Shown one piece after another: positions 54,881 to 64,000 of a DNA stretch of 64,000 bases. Location of the stretch: NCBI RefSeq assembly GCF_036959255.1, contig NZ_JAWMTI010000012.1, positions 1 to 64,000 of the forward strand, written 5' to 3'. Within the stretch, counting starts at the first letter, position 1. The number at the start of each line of letters is the position of its first letter. The notes beneath the pieces are model-generated. The model was not told the DNA's origin. It ran no database searches and was given only the letters and a program-made list of their open reading frames with translations. This stretch comes from Olivibacter sp036959255. Its GTDB lineage: Bacteria > Bacteroidota > Bacteroidia > Sphingobacteriales > Sphingobacteriaceae. Both the position numbers and the translations under genes were made by a program.

Positions 54881-56581
54881 TTAGTCGACATTGTCATGAA
54901 GAAAAGAATTGTTAGGTCTTATTTCAGTGATTCCGTCTTCGGAAGAAAGTGTAAATCTTGAAACCTGTGATTCGGAAGAATGAGGCACTTGGTCTAACGA
55001 TCGTTGTTTTCTTCTATAAGCTGGTTCATTTTCTATTTCCTGCAGCCCGTTAGTAGAACGCAATTTCATACTTAGGTCTTTTAAACGCAGTATGCGCTCT
55101 TTCGTTTTTCTAAGCTGCTCTTCAATACTCTCATCCGATTTGTATTCATCAACCTGTTTGGTTACCGGATCACTTTCTGAATTTAAATTTTCTTTGGCAG
55201 GTTCAGAAACTGCGTAATTTGTTGCTTCAGGTTCGGAAACTTGCTGATTACTATCCGTTTCATTGGTAAAGAGAAATTCACTCTCTGAAACCTTTAGCTG
55301 ATACTCATCGGCGGGTTTACTCTGTTCAGGTACGGGCTCCTCTTCAACTAATGTATGCCTAATAATTTCTTCCTTTTTTGGAGCAACCACCTTATTCTCC
55401 ACTTGGTTTTGACCAGGTGGACGTCCAAAGCCGCTGAATAGATCAGCTTGGGGCATAGCTGTTGGCTGTACTTTGTCTTGTACAGGCTCTTCAACAGGCA
55501 CTTTTTCTACGACCTCTTCTTTCGGCTTATTGATAATTTGATTTACCGGCCTCACCAAAGGCGCTTTCTCTTCCTCTAAAGGAATGGCTATACGTCGATT
55601 ACTTTCTTCCTGCTTACGCTCCTCTGTGGTTTGAAAACCGGTGGCTATGATCGTAACTGACAAATCCTTGTCTAAAGATTCGTCTAAACAGTTACCCCAA
55701 ATAATTTCCGCCGTAAAGCCTGCTCGTTCTTGAATATAATCGGTAATCACAGAAATCTCATCCATGGTAACCTCTTGTGTTCCGGAAGATATATTTAATA
55801 AAATATAACGGGCGCCTTCAATTTCACTATCCTTTAAAAGCGGTGATGCTAAAGCCCCTTCAACAGCCTTTTGCGAACGATCGTCACCACTTGCTTTCGC
55901 ATTCCCCATGATAGCTACACCACTATCATTCATCACGGTACGAACATCTTTGAAGTCGACATTGATATAACCCGGAATAGTGATAATTTCTGCGATACCT
56001 TTTGCTGCTGTCGTTAAAATATCATCTGCTTTGGCAAAAGCAGAACTCATGGTTAAGTTACCAAATATCTCCCTTAATCGGTCATTTGATATGACAAGGT
56101 ATGAATCGACATACTTTCTCAATTCCCCTAAGCCTTCCTCTGCTTGGCTCCTTCTCCTCTTTCCTTCAAAGGCAAAGGGAGTGGTAACGATTGCAACTGT
56201 CAGGATTCCCAGCTCTTTAGCAGCTTTTGCAATAACAGGGCTTGCTCCTGTACCTGTACCCCCTCCCATTCCGGCAGTAATAAACAACATTTTAGTATTT
56301 ACACCTAACATGCGTTTTATATCGTCGATACTTTCGATTGCCGAATTCTCGCCCACATCGGGATCCGAACCGGCTCCCATTCCTTCTGTCAGGCTGGCGC
56401 CCAATTGAACCTTATTTGGTATAGGACTCAGCTCTAATGCTTGTGCATCGGTATTGCAAATTATAAAGTCCACACCGCTAATACCCTGTCTGTACATGTG
56501 GTTAACCGCATTGCCACCACCTCCGCCAACACCTATTACCTTTATAATAGATGATTGTTCTTTAAGCATTTCAAATTTCAT
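54881..56581 (-). CDS. ftsZ: Cell division protein FtsZ
   Basis: Tubulin-like GTPase that forms the division ring. The N-terminal core (about 1-320) has the GTP-binding GGGTGTG at 106-112 and the T7-loop region. It is followed by an unusually long, charged tail to residue 566 (about 240 residues, rich in Glu, Pro, Lys and Val), which is common in Bacteroidetes. The gene is last in the cluster and lies 258 bases behind ftsA; that gap holds three DnaA-box-like sequences. Confidence 0.97.
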   Translation of the reverse strand: MKFEMLKEQSSIIKVIGVGGGGGNAVNHMYRQGISGVDFIICNTDAQALELSPIPNKVQLGASLTEGMGAGSDPDVGENSAIESIDDIKRMLGVNTKMLFITAGMGGGTGTGASPVIAKAAKELGILTVAIVTTPFAFEGKRRRSQAEEGLGELRKYVDSYLVISNDRLREIFGNLTMSSAFAKADDILTTAAKGIAEIITIPGYINVDFKDVRTVMNDSGVAIMGNAKASGDDRSQKAVEGALASPLLKDSEIEGARYILLNISSGTQEVTMDEISVITDYIQERAGFTAEIIWGNCLDESLDKDLSVTIIATGFQTTEERKQEESNRRIAIPLEEEKAPLVRPVNQIINKPKEEVVEKVPVEEPVQDKVQPTAMPQADLFSGFGRPPGQNQVENKVVAPKKEEIIRHTLVEEEPVPEQSKPADEYQLKVSESEFLFTNETDSNQQVSEPEATNYAVSEPAKENLNSESDPVTKQVDEYKSDESIEEQLRKTKERILRLKDLSMKLRSTNGLQEIENEPAYRRKQRSLDQVPHSSESQVSRFTLSSEDGITEIRPNNSFLHDNVD

Positions 56582-56779
56582 ACGTGTATAATTTGTTCCT
56601 TAAAGGCTCTATGAAATGTATTATTCCTGCTCCTTTTCAAATTTGTAAAGTATGTCGTGGCACCCCGTTTTTCCCTTTCTACACGTAAATACGCCCGTTT
56701 CATACTATCTTAATTTACTCTAAATGAGTGGTATCCTAATTCAACCTCTACACAACTTTCGCATTGTAATATTAATACT

Positions 56780-56821
56780 TTTTCCACAATTGTTTTCCAC
56801 AATTGTTTATAATGTGGAAAA
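56780..56821. promoter_or_regulatory. Cluster of three DnaA-box matches between ftsA and ftsZ
   Basis: TTTTCCACA occurs at 56780-56788 and 56793-56801 (a 13-base unit, TTTTCCACAATTG, repeated in tandem) and, inverted, at 56813-56821. Each fits the DnaA consensus TT(A/T)TNCACA. The cluster is 200-240 bases before the ftsZ start. Whether DnaA binds is untested. Confidence 0.45.
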
Positions 56822-56839
56822 AAAGTCAAGTGTTGAAAA

Positions 56840-58174
56840 CTATTTAATATAGTCCGTATCTTCAATTTTATTATCATCGCTGATATAGCGGATAATCTTA
56901 TCTAAAAAGCCAAAAGTCCGTTTCCCTTCTTCCACGATCCCTTTAACGACTTGACTCTTTACAGGGTGTTCCACTTCATTATACTCCGCTGATTCGATCC
57001 CTTTGATCAGTAAACCAATACCCGTTGCGTAGAGCGGACTCTTCAGCTCATCGTACGTATTTTTAGGCAGCACTTCATTTTTAGACAAGTGCTCATTTGG
57101 CATACCAATGCGACATTCAAGACCCGTTACATATTCTACCAGCTGAACCAAATGCTTCAACTGGGCTCCTCCTCCGGTAATAACAATACCACCTATCAGT
57201 TTGCGTTCGTATCCGGACGACTTGATTTCATAGTAAACATGTTCTATAATCTCTTCCATGCGGGCCTGAATGATATAGGCTAAATTTTTTACAGAGATTT
57301 CCTTATGTTCCCGACCGCGTAAACCAGGTACACAGATTATTTCATTTTCCCGATTCTCCTCAGCCAGCGCAGATCCAAATCTAACCTTTAACAACTCAGC
57401 CTGGTTGCGGAGAACAGAGCATCCTTGTTTAATATCTTCTGTTACAATATTACCACCCAGTGGAATAACAGCTGTATGACGAATGATACCCTCATGGAAA
57501 ATGGCCACATCGGTAGTTCCCCCTCCTATATCAACCAAAACGACACCTGCATCCTTTTCTTCCGGACTAAGCACCGCTTCAGAAGAAGCCAAAGGTTCCA
57601 GTATAAGTTCCTGCGCCTCTAAAGTAGCATATTCAACACAACGTTTAATATTCCTTACCGCACTCACGTGTCCTGAAATAATATGAAAATTAGCTTCCAT
57701 ACGACGCCCGGCCATTCCAATCGGATCTTTTATACCTGGTTCATTATCAATTGTGAACTCTTGAGGTAGCACATGTATAATCTCTTCGCCTGGGGGAAGA
57801 ACCAATTTATACATATCCTCTACCAGTTTTTCTATATCCTTCCGGCCAATCTCGTTATCATCCTTTCTGGTTAGAATACCTCGATGTTGGAGGCTTTTAA
57901 TATGTTGACCAGCAATACCAACATTCACAACTTTGATATCGACATTGGATTGTGCACTTGCTTCTTCTACAGCCTTTACAATACTTGTCACTGTTTTCTG
58001 AATATTTGCAACTACTCCACGGCTCACACCCAGCGATTCTGCTTTTCCAATACCCAATACTTCTATTTTATTGTGCCCGCTCCTTCGACCTACTGTTACG
58101 CAGATCTTTGTGGTACCAATATCTAGACCAACAACTATGGGAGCGTCCTTCGAGTTAGTAGTTCGTTTTTCCAT
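56840..58174 (-). CDS. ftsA: Cell division protein FtsA
   Basis: Actin-like ATPase that anchors FtsZ to the membrane. The 444-residue protein has the phosphate loop VVGLDIGTTKICVTVG, the second loop VLVDIGGGTTDVAIF and the adenosine motif IVITGGGAQLKHL. The C-terminal amphipathic anchor helix is visible (FLDKIIRYIS). It follows ftsQ with a 27-base gap. Confidence 0.96.
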   Translation of the reverse strand: MEKRTTNSKDAPIVVGLDIGTTKICVTVGRRSGHNKIEVLGIGKAESLGVSRGVVANIQKTVTSIVKAVEEASAQSNVDIKVVNVGIAGQHIKSLQHRGILTRKDDNEIGRKDIEKLVEDMYKLVLPPGEEIIHVLPQEFTIDNEPGIKDPIGMAGRRMEANFHIISGHVSAVRNIKRCVEYATLEAQELILEPLASSEAVLSPEEKDAGVVLVDIGGGTTDVAIFHEGIIRHTAVIPLGGNIVTEDIKQGCSVLRNQAELLKVRFGSALAEENRENEIICVPGLRGREHKEISVKNLAYIIQARMEEIIEHVYYEIKSSGYERKLIGGIVITGGGAQLKHLVQLVEYVTGLECRIGMPNEHLSKNEVLPKNTYDELKSPLYATGIGLLIKGIESAEYNEVEHPVKSQVVKGIVEEGKRTFGFLDKIIRYISDDNKIEDTDYIK

Positions 58175-58201
58175 GTCTAATACGTGTTAATATGCTGTTT
58201 A

Positions 58202-59011
58202 CTATTTTTTTTCTTTTCGTATAATACTGTCTGCCTTCTCGCAAACGATTTGATTCGCAAATTTTAAGTTCACGGTCTTATAAGTTCCCCAACCCGCCTT
58301 CGGAATGATTTGTTTATAAAAGACCATGAGCCTATTAAACTTATCCGGTAGTGAGTCAGCATTACCCAAAATTATTTTCTGATTCCCTACCCTCGGCACA
58401 ACTTCTATATCTTGTTCGTCGTTTACGTATAATTGTTCTATTTGACTGTTCCAAAGTGAATCACGTCCTAAAAAATCGGCTATCTTGCATAAACTCCGTA
58501 CGAGACTTGTACCAACGGTATCACTTTTCCCATCAAAACGCTCCCCGACATTTCCATTCGCTACGATAATATGGGGTGCATACAACTTCGATGTCGGAAA
58601 CTTCACCCCTTCTCTATCAATATAAAAATCATTCCCTACATTATTTATTACACGCACAACGGCTTCACGCTGTTCAATTTTAACATGCACCATGCCATCC
58701 ATTTCCGTAAAAACTCGTACATCTCTAATAAAGGGGTTTTCTTTCAAGCTATTTTCCAACTCGTGTATTGGTACGTTCTTTAGGAGATGCCCTGTTAATG
58801 GTCCTCCGTTCTTTTCAACAATACCAAATACATCCTCCTGCGAGACAAAAGCCTGAGATCCCGGAACAATAATTTTAACCCCCTTACAAACCATTGCATT
58901 CTTTTTAGCATCAATAAACCCCATCAGCACAAAAAAACCGACCAGGCTCAACGTCCAGACGAACAAGTAAGTCACTCGACGCCAATTAATCGCTTTGATA
59001 CTATTAAACAT
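58202..59011 (-). CDS. ftsQ: Cell division protein FtsQ
   Basis: Bitopic protein that links early and late divisome parts. The 269-residue protein has a short cytoplasmic head, one membrane helix (about 13-31) and a periplasmic part with the POTRA-like and beta domains. Similarity is low, as usual for FtsQ; position between murC and ftsA supports the call. Its start overlaps the murC end by 8 bases. Confidence 0.85.
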   Translation of the reverse strand: MFNSIKAINWRRVTYLFVWTLSLVGFFVLMGFIDAKKNAMVCKGVKIIVPGSQAFVSQEDVFGIVEKNGGPLTGHLLKNVPIHELENSLKENPFIRDVRVFTEMDGMVHVKIEQREAVVRVINNVGNDFYIDREGVKFPTSKLYAPHIIVANGNVGERFDGKSDTVGTSLVRSLCKIADFLGRDSLWNSQIEQLYVNDEQDIEVVPRVGNQKIILGNADSLPDKFNRLMVFYKQIIPKAGWGTYKTVNLKFANQIVCEKADSIIRKEKK

Positions 59012-60368
59012 TGTTCAGTACCTCCTTTATCGGGTTTACTAATAAATCTATATCCCCCGCTCCTACCGTAAGCAATACCGCTGGGCGCTCTTTATCTATG
59101 TACGTCAACACCTCCGACGCGGATAGCTTATACTTATTTTTTAAATGCACTTTGCTCAACAGCCAGTCCGCGTCTACACCTACTATCGGTTGTTCTCTGG
59201 CAGGGTATATATCCATTAATATCAAAACGTCTGCCAAGCTTAATACTTCTGCAAATTCATCAATAAAATCGCGCGTACGTGTGAATAAATGAGGTTGAAA
59301 GATGCATGTAATTTCTTTCTTACCATATAATTCTTTCATTGCCGACAAACAGGCTCGTAACTCTTCCGGATGGTGCGCATAATCGTCCACATAAACAACG
59401 TCTTCTCGATTTACAATGTACTCGAATCGACGCTTGACTCCTTTAAATGATGCTAATGCAGACTTAATCAAGTCATCATCTATGTTTAACAATTTTGCCA
59501 CCGTAATCGCCGCAACGGCATTTTCAATGTTATGTTTACCTGCAATTCCTAGCTTAATAGCTAAAATAGACTGCTTGTACCCTTTATAATCAAAATAAAA
59601 AGCTTCATTTTTTATTTCGATGTTGGTTGCATATGCACCCGTACTCTTCTCAAGACCGTAACGAATATCTGCGGGCAACTGTAAACCTTCTTTAACAATA
59701 CGTTGACCATCCTTTGTTACTTGCCCCACAAAGAGGTGAAAAGATTCTAACACATGATTCGCATCCCCATATATATCAAGATGATCGGCATCTGTAGCGG
59801 TAACAATAGCAATATTGGGATGTAATGTAAGGAACGATCGATCAAACTCATCCGCTTCCACCACCAATAAATCAGAATCGGCAAGTAGCAAATTGGTATT
59901 ATAGTTGGCTGCAATCCCCCCCAAAAAAGCGGAACAAGGACGATTACTGCTTGTCAAAATGTGTGCAATCATGCTGCTGGTTGTCGTCTTCCCGTGTGTA
60001 CCCGCTACAGCAATCGTAAAATGCGCTTCACTTATTTTTCCTAATATTTCTGATCGCTTATATAAGCGATAACCCAAGTCTTGGAAAAAATTCACCAATC
60101 CTAGATCCTTTGGAACAGCTGGCGTATAAATTACCAAACTGTTGCTTGGATCTTCCACAAATTGTGGCGCGACCTGTTTAACATCGTCCTTATAAAAAAT
60201 AGTAATCCCCTCACTTGCCAACTGCCTTGTCAAGAACGTTTCGGTTTTGTCATAACCATAAACATGCACTCCTCTATGATAGAAATAACGGCCGAGTGCA
60301 CTCATACCAATACCGCCTATGCCGATAAGGAACACTTGTTTAATCGTTGTCAACACCGTAGATTCCAT
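59004..60368 (-). CDS. murC: UDP-N-acetylmuramate--L-alanine ligase MurC
   Basis: Adds L-alanine to UDP-N-acetylmuramic acid, the first amino acid of the stem peptide. The 454-residue protein has the Rossmann part (LIGIGGIGMSALGRY), the ATP loop AGTHGKTTTSSMIA (123-130 for the core), and VYVDDYAHHPEELRA. Length is normal. It overlaps ftsQ by 8 bases and follows murG by 17 bases. Confidence 0.96.
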   Translation of the reverse strand: MESTVLTTIKQVFLIGIGGIGMSALGRYFYHRGVHVYGYDKTETFLTRQLASEGITIFYKDDVKQVAPQFVEDPSNSLVIYTPAVPKDLGLVNFFQDLGYRLYKRSEILGKISEAHFTIAVAGTHGKTTTSSMIAHILTSSNRPCSAFLGGIAANYNTNLLLADSDLLVVEADEFDRSFLTLHPNIAIVTATDADHLDIYGDANHVLESFHLFVGQVTKDGQRIVKEGLQLPADIRYGLEKSTGAYATNIEIKNEAFYFDYKGYKQSILAIKLGIAGKHNIENAVAAITVAKLLNIDDDLIKSALASFKGVKRRFEYIVNREDVVYVDDYAHHPEELRACLSAMKELYGKKEITCIFQPHLFTRTRDFIDEFAEVLSLADVLILMDIYPAREQPIVGVDADWLLSKVHLKNKYKLSASEVLTYIDKERPAVLLTVGAGDIDLLVNPIKEVLNNV

Positions 60369-60385
60369 TTTTTATGCGTTCATGA

Positions 60386-61501
60386 TTAGTATTTATCCTT
60401 AATTAGCTTCAACACTTCGTTTGCAATCACCTCGTCTGCATCCGTTTTTGCCAACTGTTTTATATTCGCCGACAATACTCTACGCTCGTCTCGATCCTTT
60501 ACCAAGGTAATCGTCTCATCTATCAATGTTTCGCGCGCCTTCCCATCTTCTACCATAATTGCTGCATTCTTTTTAATCAATGCCAAGGCGTTTTTTGTTT
60601 GGTGGTCCTCTGCAACATTAGGTGACGGCACCAGAATGGCGGGTTTTCCAACCGCACATAGTTCCGCAATGGTTCCTGCCCCAGCTCGTGCAATTATTAC
60701 ATCAGCTGCCGCATAGGCCAGATCCATACGATGGAGAAATGGTTTCAAACAAACATCTTCCAATCCATCCTCTTTGAGCAAGTTTTGCAATTTCTCGTAA
60801 TAGTAGCTCCCGCACTGCCATATGACTTGCAAATTGGCTTCATGTATTTTTTTCAAGCCTTCCAGCATACTTTCATTTAAGGTACGAGCACCTAAACTTC
60901 CTCCTGTTAGCAAGACAGTTTTCTTATCGTGATCTAAGCCTAACAATTCTTTCGCCTCAAACTCCTTTCCCTCCACATCTACTGCATCCTGCCGAATAGG
61001 ATTCCCTGTAATCAGCAGTCTCTCGCGAGGGAAAAAGCGTTCCATCCCTTCAAAAGCTACACATATCTTCGACGCCTTTGCTCCCAATTTTTTATTCGTT
61101 ATCCCCGCATAAGAATTCTGTTCTTGTATAAGATAAGGAATTCCCATCCGACCAGCCGCGTGCAATAGAGGTCCTGAAGCATATCCCCCTACACCAACAA
61201 CTACATCGGGATGAAAATTTCGAATAACAGTTCGCGCACGTTGAATACTTTTCCACAATTTAAAAGGTAAGAGTATATTTTTAAGCAGCGACTGTCTATT
61301 GATACCTTGAATATCCAAGCCAATAATCTTATAACCTGCAGCAGGAACTTTATCCATCTCCATTCTACCATTAGCACCAACGAATAAAATTTCAATGGTT
61401 GGTTCCAGACGTTTCAAAGCGTTAGCGATAGCTATTGCGGGAAAAATATGTCCTCCCGTTCCGCCTCCACTAATAATCACTCGTTTTGTCGTGCTTTCCA
61501 T
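60386..61501 (-). CDS. murG: UDP-N-acetylglucosamine--lipid I transferase MurG
   Basis: Membrane-associated glycosyltransferase that makes lipid II by adding GlcNAc to lipid I. Motifs: GGGTGGHIFPAIAIA, the conserved VVGVGGYASGP, and RAGAGTIAELCAVGKP with the UDP-binding region. The frame begins with a TTG at 61510; the ATG at 61501 (371 residues) is preferred. It is 11 bases behind ftsW. The sequence at 61249-61257 matches a DnaA box within the gene, probably by chance. Confidence 0.96.
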   Translation of the reverse strand: MESTTKRVIISGGGTGGHIFPAIAIANALKRLEPTIEILFVGANGRMEMDKVPAAGYKIIGLDIQGINRQSLLKNILLPFKLWKSIQRARTVIRNFHPDVVVGVGGYASGPLLHAAGRMGIPYLIQEQNSYAGITNKKLGAKASKICVAFEGMERFFPRERLLITGNPIRQDAVDVEGKEFEAKELLGLDHDKKTVLLTGGSLGARTLNESMLEGLKKIHEANLQVIWQCGSYYYEKLQNLLKEDGLEDVCLKPFLHRMDLAYAAADVIIARAGAGTIAELCAVGKPAILVPSPNVAEDHQTKNALALIKKNAAIMVEDGKARETLIDETITLVKDRDERRVLSANIKQLAKTDADEVIANEVLKLIKDKY

Positions 61502-61512
61502 ATCTTTCAAGT

Positions 61513-62706
61513 TTAAGCCATTGCCGGAATCTCACCAACAATTACCTTATCGTTTGACTTCTTACCACCTACATCTTTTTCTCTCCCTTTTGATTTAAGC
61601 TCTTCAATATTCCGACTGACACTCAAAATAATTCCGAATGCTACACTTGTAAATAGAATGGATGTACCCCCCATACTTACCAAAGGTAAAGGCACTCCTG
61701 TTACTGGTCCGAGCCCCACAGCTACCGCCATATTTCCAAAAGCCTGAATCGTTAAACTGAAGCCCAGGCCAGCAGCCAGCAGAGCTCCAAAAGCCTTTGG
61801 ACTCTGTGTAACGATACGTATACACCGATACATAAACACCAAATATAAGACGGCCAACACCACGCCACCTACGGCACCATATTCTTCAATGATAATCGCG
61901 AAGATAAAATCAGAATAGGGATGTGGCAGCATATTACGCTGGGTGCTATTTCCAGGACCTTTACCAAAAAGCCCTCCAGTCGCGATTGCAATCTTGGCCT
62001 GATTAGCCTGAAACTCTTTATCGGGGTCGGGCTCTCCCTTACCAAGAAAAGTCTCTACACGGGACACATACGTTTGTCGACGCGGTCCCAAAAGCACCAC
62101 TAACGTCAAAAGAAATACGCCTGCTACACTCACATAAGCTATTTGCTTTATACTGATACGCCCAATTACAAGCAACAAAATGCTCACCGCAAAAAGCATG
62201 ATCGCTGTTGACATATTTGCGATAGCAATCAGAATAATAACAACACAAACCGATCCCATAATGGGCATAAATGCCCGTTTTACATCTTTTATATTTTCCT
62301 GCTTACGCGTCAACATTCTAGCCAAAAAGGTTATTAATGCCAGCTTAGCCATATCAGATGTCTGAAAGGTTTGATTAATAACCGGTATGGTAACCCATCT
62401 GTTGGCATCATTCACCGAGTCAGTAAACAGCAGCGTATATAAAAGCAGCGGAATGGTAATGATCATCAAAATCTTGGATATCCCGGCATAGTATCGATAA
62501 TCCAAAAGATGCGAAAAGTACATCAAAATAAGTCCGGCAAAAATGAGTGTAAAATGCTTAACCAAGTAAGTCTCTGTTCCTCGCCCTTCTTTGTAGGCTA
62601 AAGTACCTGTAGAGCTATAAACGGCCAACAAAGACCAAACGGATAACAATATGACAATTATCCAAATCCATTTATCTCCTTTTAGTTTATTAAATATACG
62701 CTCCAT
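61513..62706 (-). CDS. ftsW: SEDS-family peptidoglycan glycosyltransferase FtsW
   Basis: Polymerises glycan strands at the septum as a partner of class B PBPs. The 397-residue protein has about ten predicted helices and the family's signatures in LPHPYSDFIFAIIIEEYG and PLPLVSMGGTSILFTS. It lies between murD and murG with gaps of 30 and 11 bases, the standard order of the cluster. Confidence 0.94.
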   Translation of the reverse strand: MERIFNKLKGDKWIWIIVILLSVWSLLAVYSSTGTLAYKEGRGTETYLVKHFTLIFAGLILMYFSHLLDYRYYAGISKILMIITIPLLLYTLLFTDSVNDANRWVTIPVINQTFQTSDMAKLALITFLARMLTRKQENIKDVKRAFMPIMGSVCVVIILIAIANMSTAIMLFAVSILLLVIGRISIKQIAYVSVAGVFLLTLVVLLGPRRQTYVSRVETFLGKGEPDPDKEFQANQAKIAIATGGLFGKGPGNSTQRNMLPHPYSDFIFAIIIEEYGAVGGVVLAVLYLVFMYRCIRIVTQSPKAFGALLAAGLGFSLTIQAFGNMAVAVGLGPVTGVPLPLVSMGGTSILFTSVAFGIILSVSRNIEELKSKGREKDVGGKKSNDKVIVGEIPAMA

Positions 62707-62736
62707 AACACTTTATTAATTGAGAACATCAGCTTT

Positions 62737-64000
62737 TCAAAGCTCACGCACAGCGGCTTTAAACTGATCCCCTCGGTCTTCGTAATTTTTAAAAAGATCA
62801 AAACTGGCACAGGCAGGTGATAAGAGTACAGTATCTCCCTTTTGTGCGATATGATAAGCAATCTGAACGGCCTCGCTCATTGTTTGTGTATTTACGATCA
62901 CATCGGTGTCCGCCTCGAAAGCATTATGAATATTGCGGTTATCCTTGCCCAAGCAAACAATCCCCCGCACTTTACTTTGTACCAACTCGCGGAGCATACC
63001 ATAATCGTTTCCCTTATCTACCCCTCCCATGATCAATACAATTTTTCCCGGTAGACTTTCCAAAGCATACCACACCGAATTCACGTTCGTAGCCTTTGAA
63101 TCATTTATAAATTCTATTCCGGAAATTTTCGTCACATGCTCCAGACGATGCGGAATATTCACAAAGTCACCCATACTTTCCCGAATAGACTCGTTACGTA
63201 ACTCCCAAACCTTGGCTACAATCCCGGAAGCCATATTATTGTAAACGTTGTGTTTTCCTTGTAATGCTAAATCGTTAATAGACATGATAAATCTTTCCTG
63301 GTTAGGTAATGTTATTACTATTTCTTTTACTTCGTTCAAATAAGCCCCGCATTGTATCTCCTCTGTTAAGCTAAAGGGATACCTCGTTGCTTCAATGTTC
63401 TTTTCTTTCAGCGCTTTGTTTATTTCCGGATCATCCTTGCAGTAAATAAAGATATCCTTGCTGCGCTGGTTTCTCGTTATTCTAAATTTCGAATTAACAT
63501 AGTTCTCCATTTTGTAATCGTAACGATCCAGATGATCAGGCGTTATATTCAACAGCACGGCGACATCCGCCCGAAAATCATACATATCGTCCAACATGAA
63601 ACTGCTGATTTCAATCACGTATACATCGTGCTGCTCTGTAGCCACTTGTAAAGCAAAGCTTTTCCCGATATTCCCCGCCAAACCAACGTCAATCCCGGCC
63701 TTTTGCAGTATATGATACGTCAATATAGTGGTCGTCGATTTACCATTTGAGCCGGTAATACAAATGGTTTTTGCATCCGTATAACGTGCCGCGAATTCAA
63801 TCTCACCTATCACAGGAACTCCTTGTTTCTTCAAAGCTTGTACAAGCTCTGCTTTTTCAGGTATACCCGGGCTTTTAATCACTAAATCAGCTCTTAATAT
63901 CTTCTCCTTTGAATGTTCTTTTTCCTCAAACGGAATGGCATGATCTCGTAACCGCGTTCTATAAATTTCTTTGATCTCCCCCCCATCAGACACAAATACA
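62737..64000 (-). CDS. murD: UDP-N-acetylmuramoylalanine--D-glutamate ligase MurD (5' end outside window)
   Basis: Adds D-glutamate to UDP-MurNAc-L-alanine. At least 420 residues are visible. The frame continues past the window edge as VFVSDGGEI, so the GTG near 63993 is not the true start; about 30 N-terminal residues are missing compared with the family. The ATP-loop TGSNGKSTTTIL and the later NDSKATN region are present, as is the C-terminal part. It is the first gene of the visible division cluster; mraY and others would lie beyond the window. Confidence 0.95.
   Translation of the reverse strand, partial: VFVSDGGEIKEIYRTRLRDHAIPFEEKEHSKEKILRADLVIKSPGIPEKAELVQALKKQGVPVIGEIEFAARYTDAKTICITGSNGKSTTTILTYHILQKAGIDVGLAGNIGKSFALQVATEQHDVYVIEISSFMLDDMYDFRADVAVLLNITPDHLDRYDYKMENYVNSKFRITRNQRSKDIFIYCKDDPEINKALKEKNIEATRYPFSLTEEIQCGAYLNEVKEIVITLPNQERFIMSINDLALQGKHNVYNNMASGIVAKVWELRNESIRESMGDFVNIPHRLEHVTKISGIEFINDSKATNVNSVWYALESLPGKIVLIMGGVDKGNDYGMLRELVQSKVRGIVCLGKDNRNIHNAFEADTDVIVNTQTMSEAVQIAYHIAQKGDTVLLSPACASFDLFKNYEDRGDQFKAAVREL

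Noticed and set aside
54710..54961. 83-residue plus-strand frame over the ftsZ end
   Set aside because: Spans a promoter, a terminator and the ftsZ C-terminus; a chance frame.
55980..56408. 142-residue open frame opposite ftsZ
   Set aside because: Antisense shadow of a strongly conserved gene; no start context or family features.
61249..61257. DnaA-box match TTTTCCACA in murG
   Set aside because: Single site inside a coding region; about this number is expected by chance.
1..64000. CRISPR array, prophage, insertion sequence, toxin-antitoxin or defence island
   Set aside because: No spaced repeats, transposase, integrase, phage structural or defence-type proteins are seen; gene content is core housekeeping throughout.

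Overview
The window is a housekeeping stretch of a Bacteroidetes chromosome, most likely Sphingobacteriaceae (Pedobacter/Sphingobacterium-like). Evidence: the protein set (FadB with the dehydrogenase half first, DksA-like protein with a degenerate zinc finger, DUF177-rpmF-plsX-fabH-accBC, ileS-dksA-lspA, long-tailed FtsZ), mostly absent Shine-Dalgarno sequences, and many promoters of the Bacteroidetes type (TTTG or TTG, 19-20 bases, then TAnnTTTG). I see no phage, insertion sequence, CRISPR array or biosynthetic island.

Layout. 1-430: gene-free, G+C-rich, with two almost canonical tandem promoters firing leftward out of the window, probably into an rRNA operon. 430-1080: A+T-rich and gene-free, with one DnaA box and several small inverted repeats just before dnaA; a candidate but unproven oriC. 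1081-7118: dnaA, hsp20, a thioesterase, an A-type Fe-S carrier, rsmA plus a 2-hydroxyacid dehydrogenase, and pdxA. 7283-12049: lipid-synthesis cluster DUF177-rpmF-plsX-fabH-accB-accC. 12282-16641: tatC, rpiB, an M28 peptidase and a LutB-like Fe-S protein. 16663-26509: a secreted DUF4198-like protein, a complete beta-oxidation operon (marR, fadB, thiolase, acyl-CoA dehydrogenase), a cupin-like protein and a long-chain acyl-CoA ligase. 26781-36359: small secreted protein, M61 peptidase, RND efflux operon, BadF-type kinase, glutathione peroxidase. 36360-41131: two identical tRNA-Val(UAC) genes with their own promoter and terminator, a coiled-coil membrane protein, DUF72, M28 peptidase, recO, dgkA and a small membrane protein. 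41302-54563: ileS, dksA-like, lspA, SIMPL protein, aconitase, a very small membrane protein, ligA, dapA and an alpha-oxoamine synthase. 54881-64000: division and cell-wall cluster murD-ftsW-murG-murC-ftsQ-ftsA-ftsZ on the minus strand; murD runs off the window.

The most interesting signals are regulatory. (1) A 16-base motif, TATGC(T/A)TGCATA(G/A)CAA, occurs at the start of the marR-fad operon and again upstream of the acyl-CoA ligase, suggesting one MarR-type fatty-acid regulon. (2) Three perfect TTTTCCACA DnaA-box matches sit within 42 bases between ftsA and ftsZ; the same 9-mer lies upstream of dnaA. (3) A compact structured intergenic element lies between the peroxidase gene and the tRNA pair. 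No clearly novel multi-gene system is visible; the genes themselves are nearly all recognisable families.
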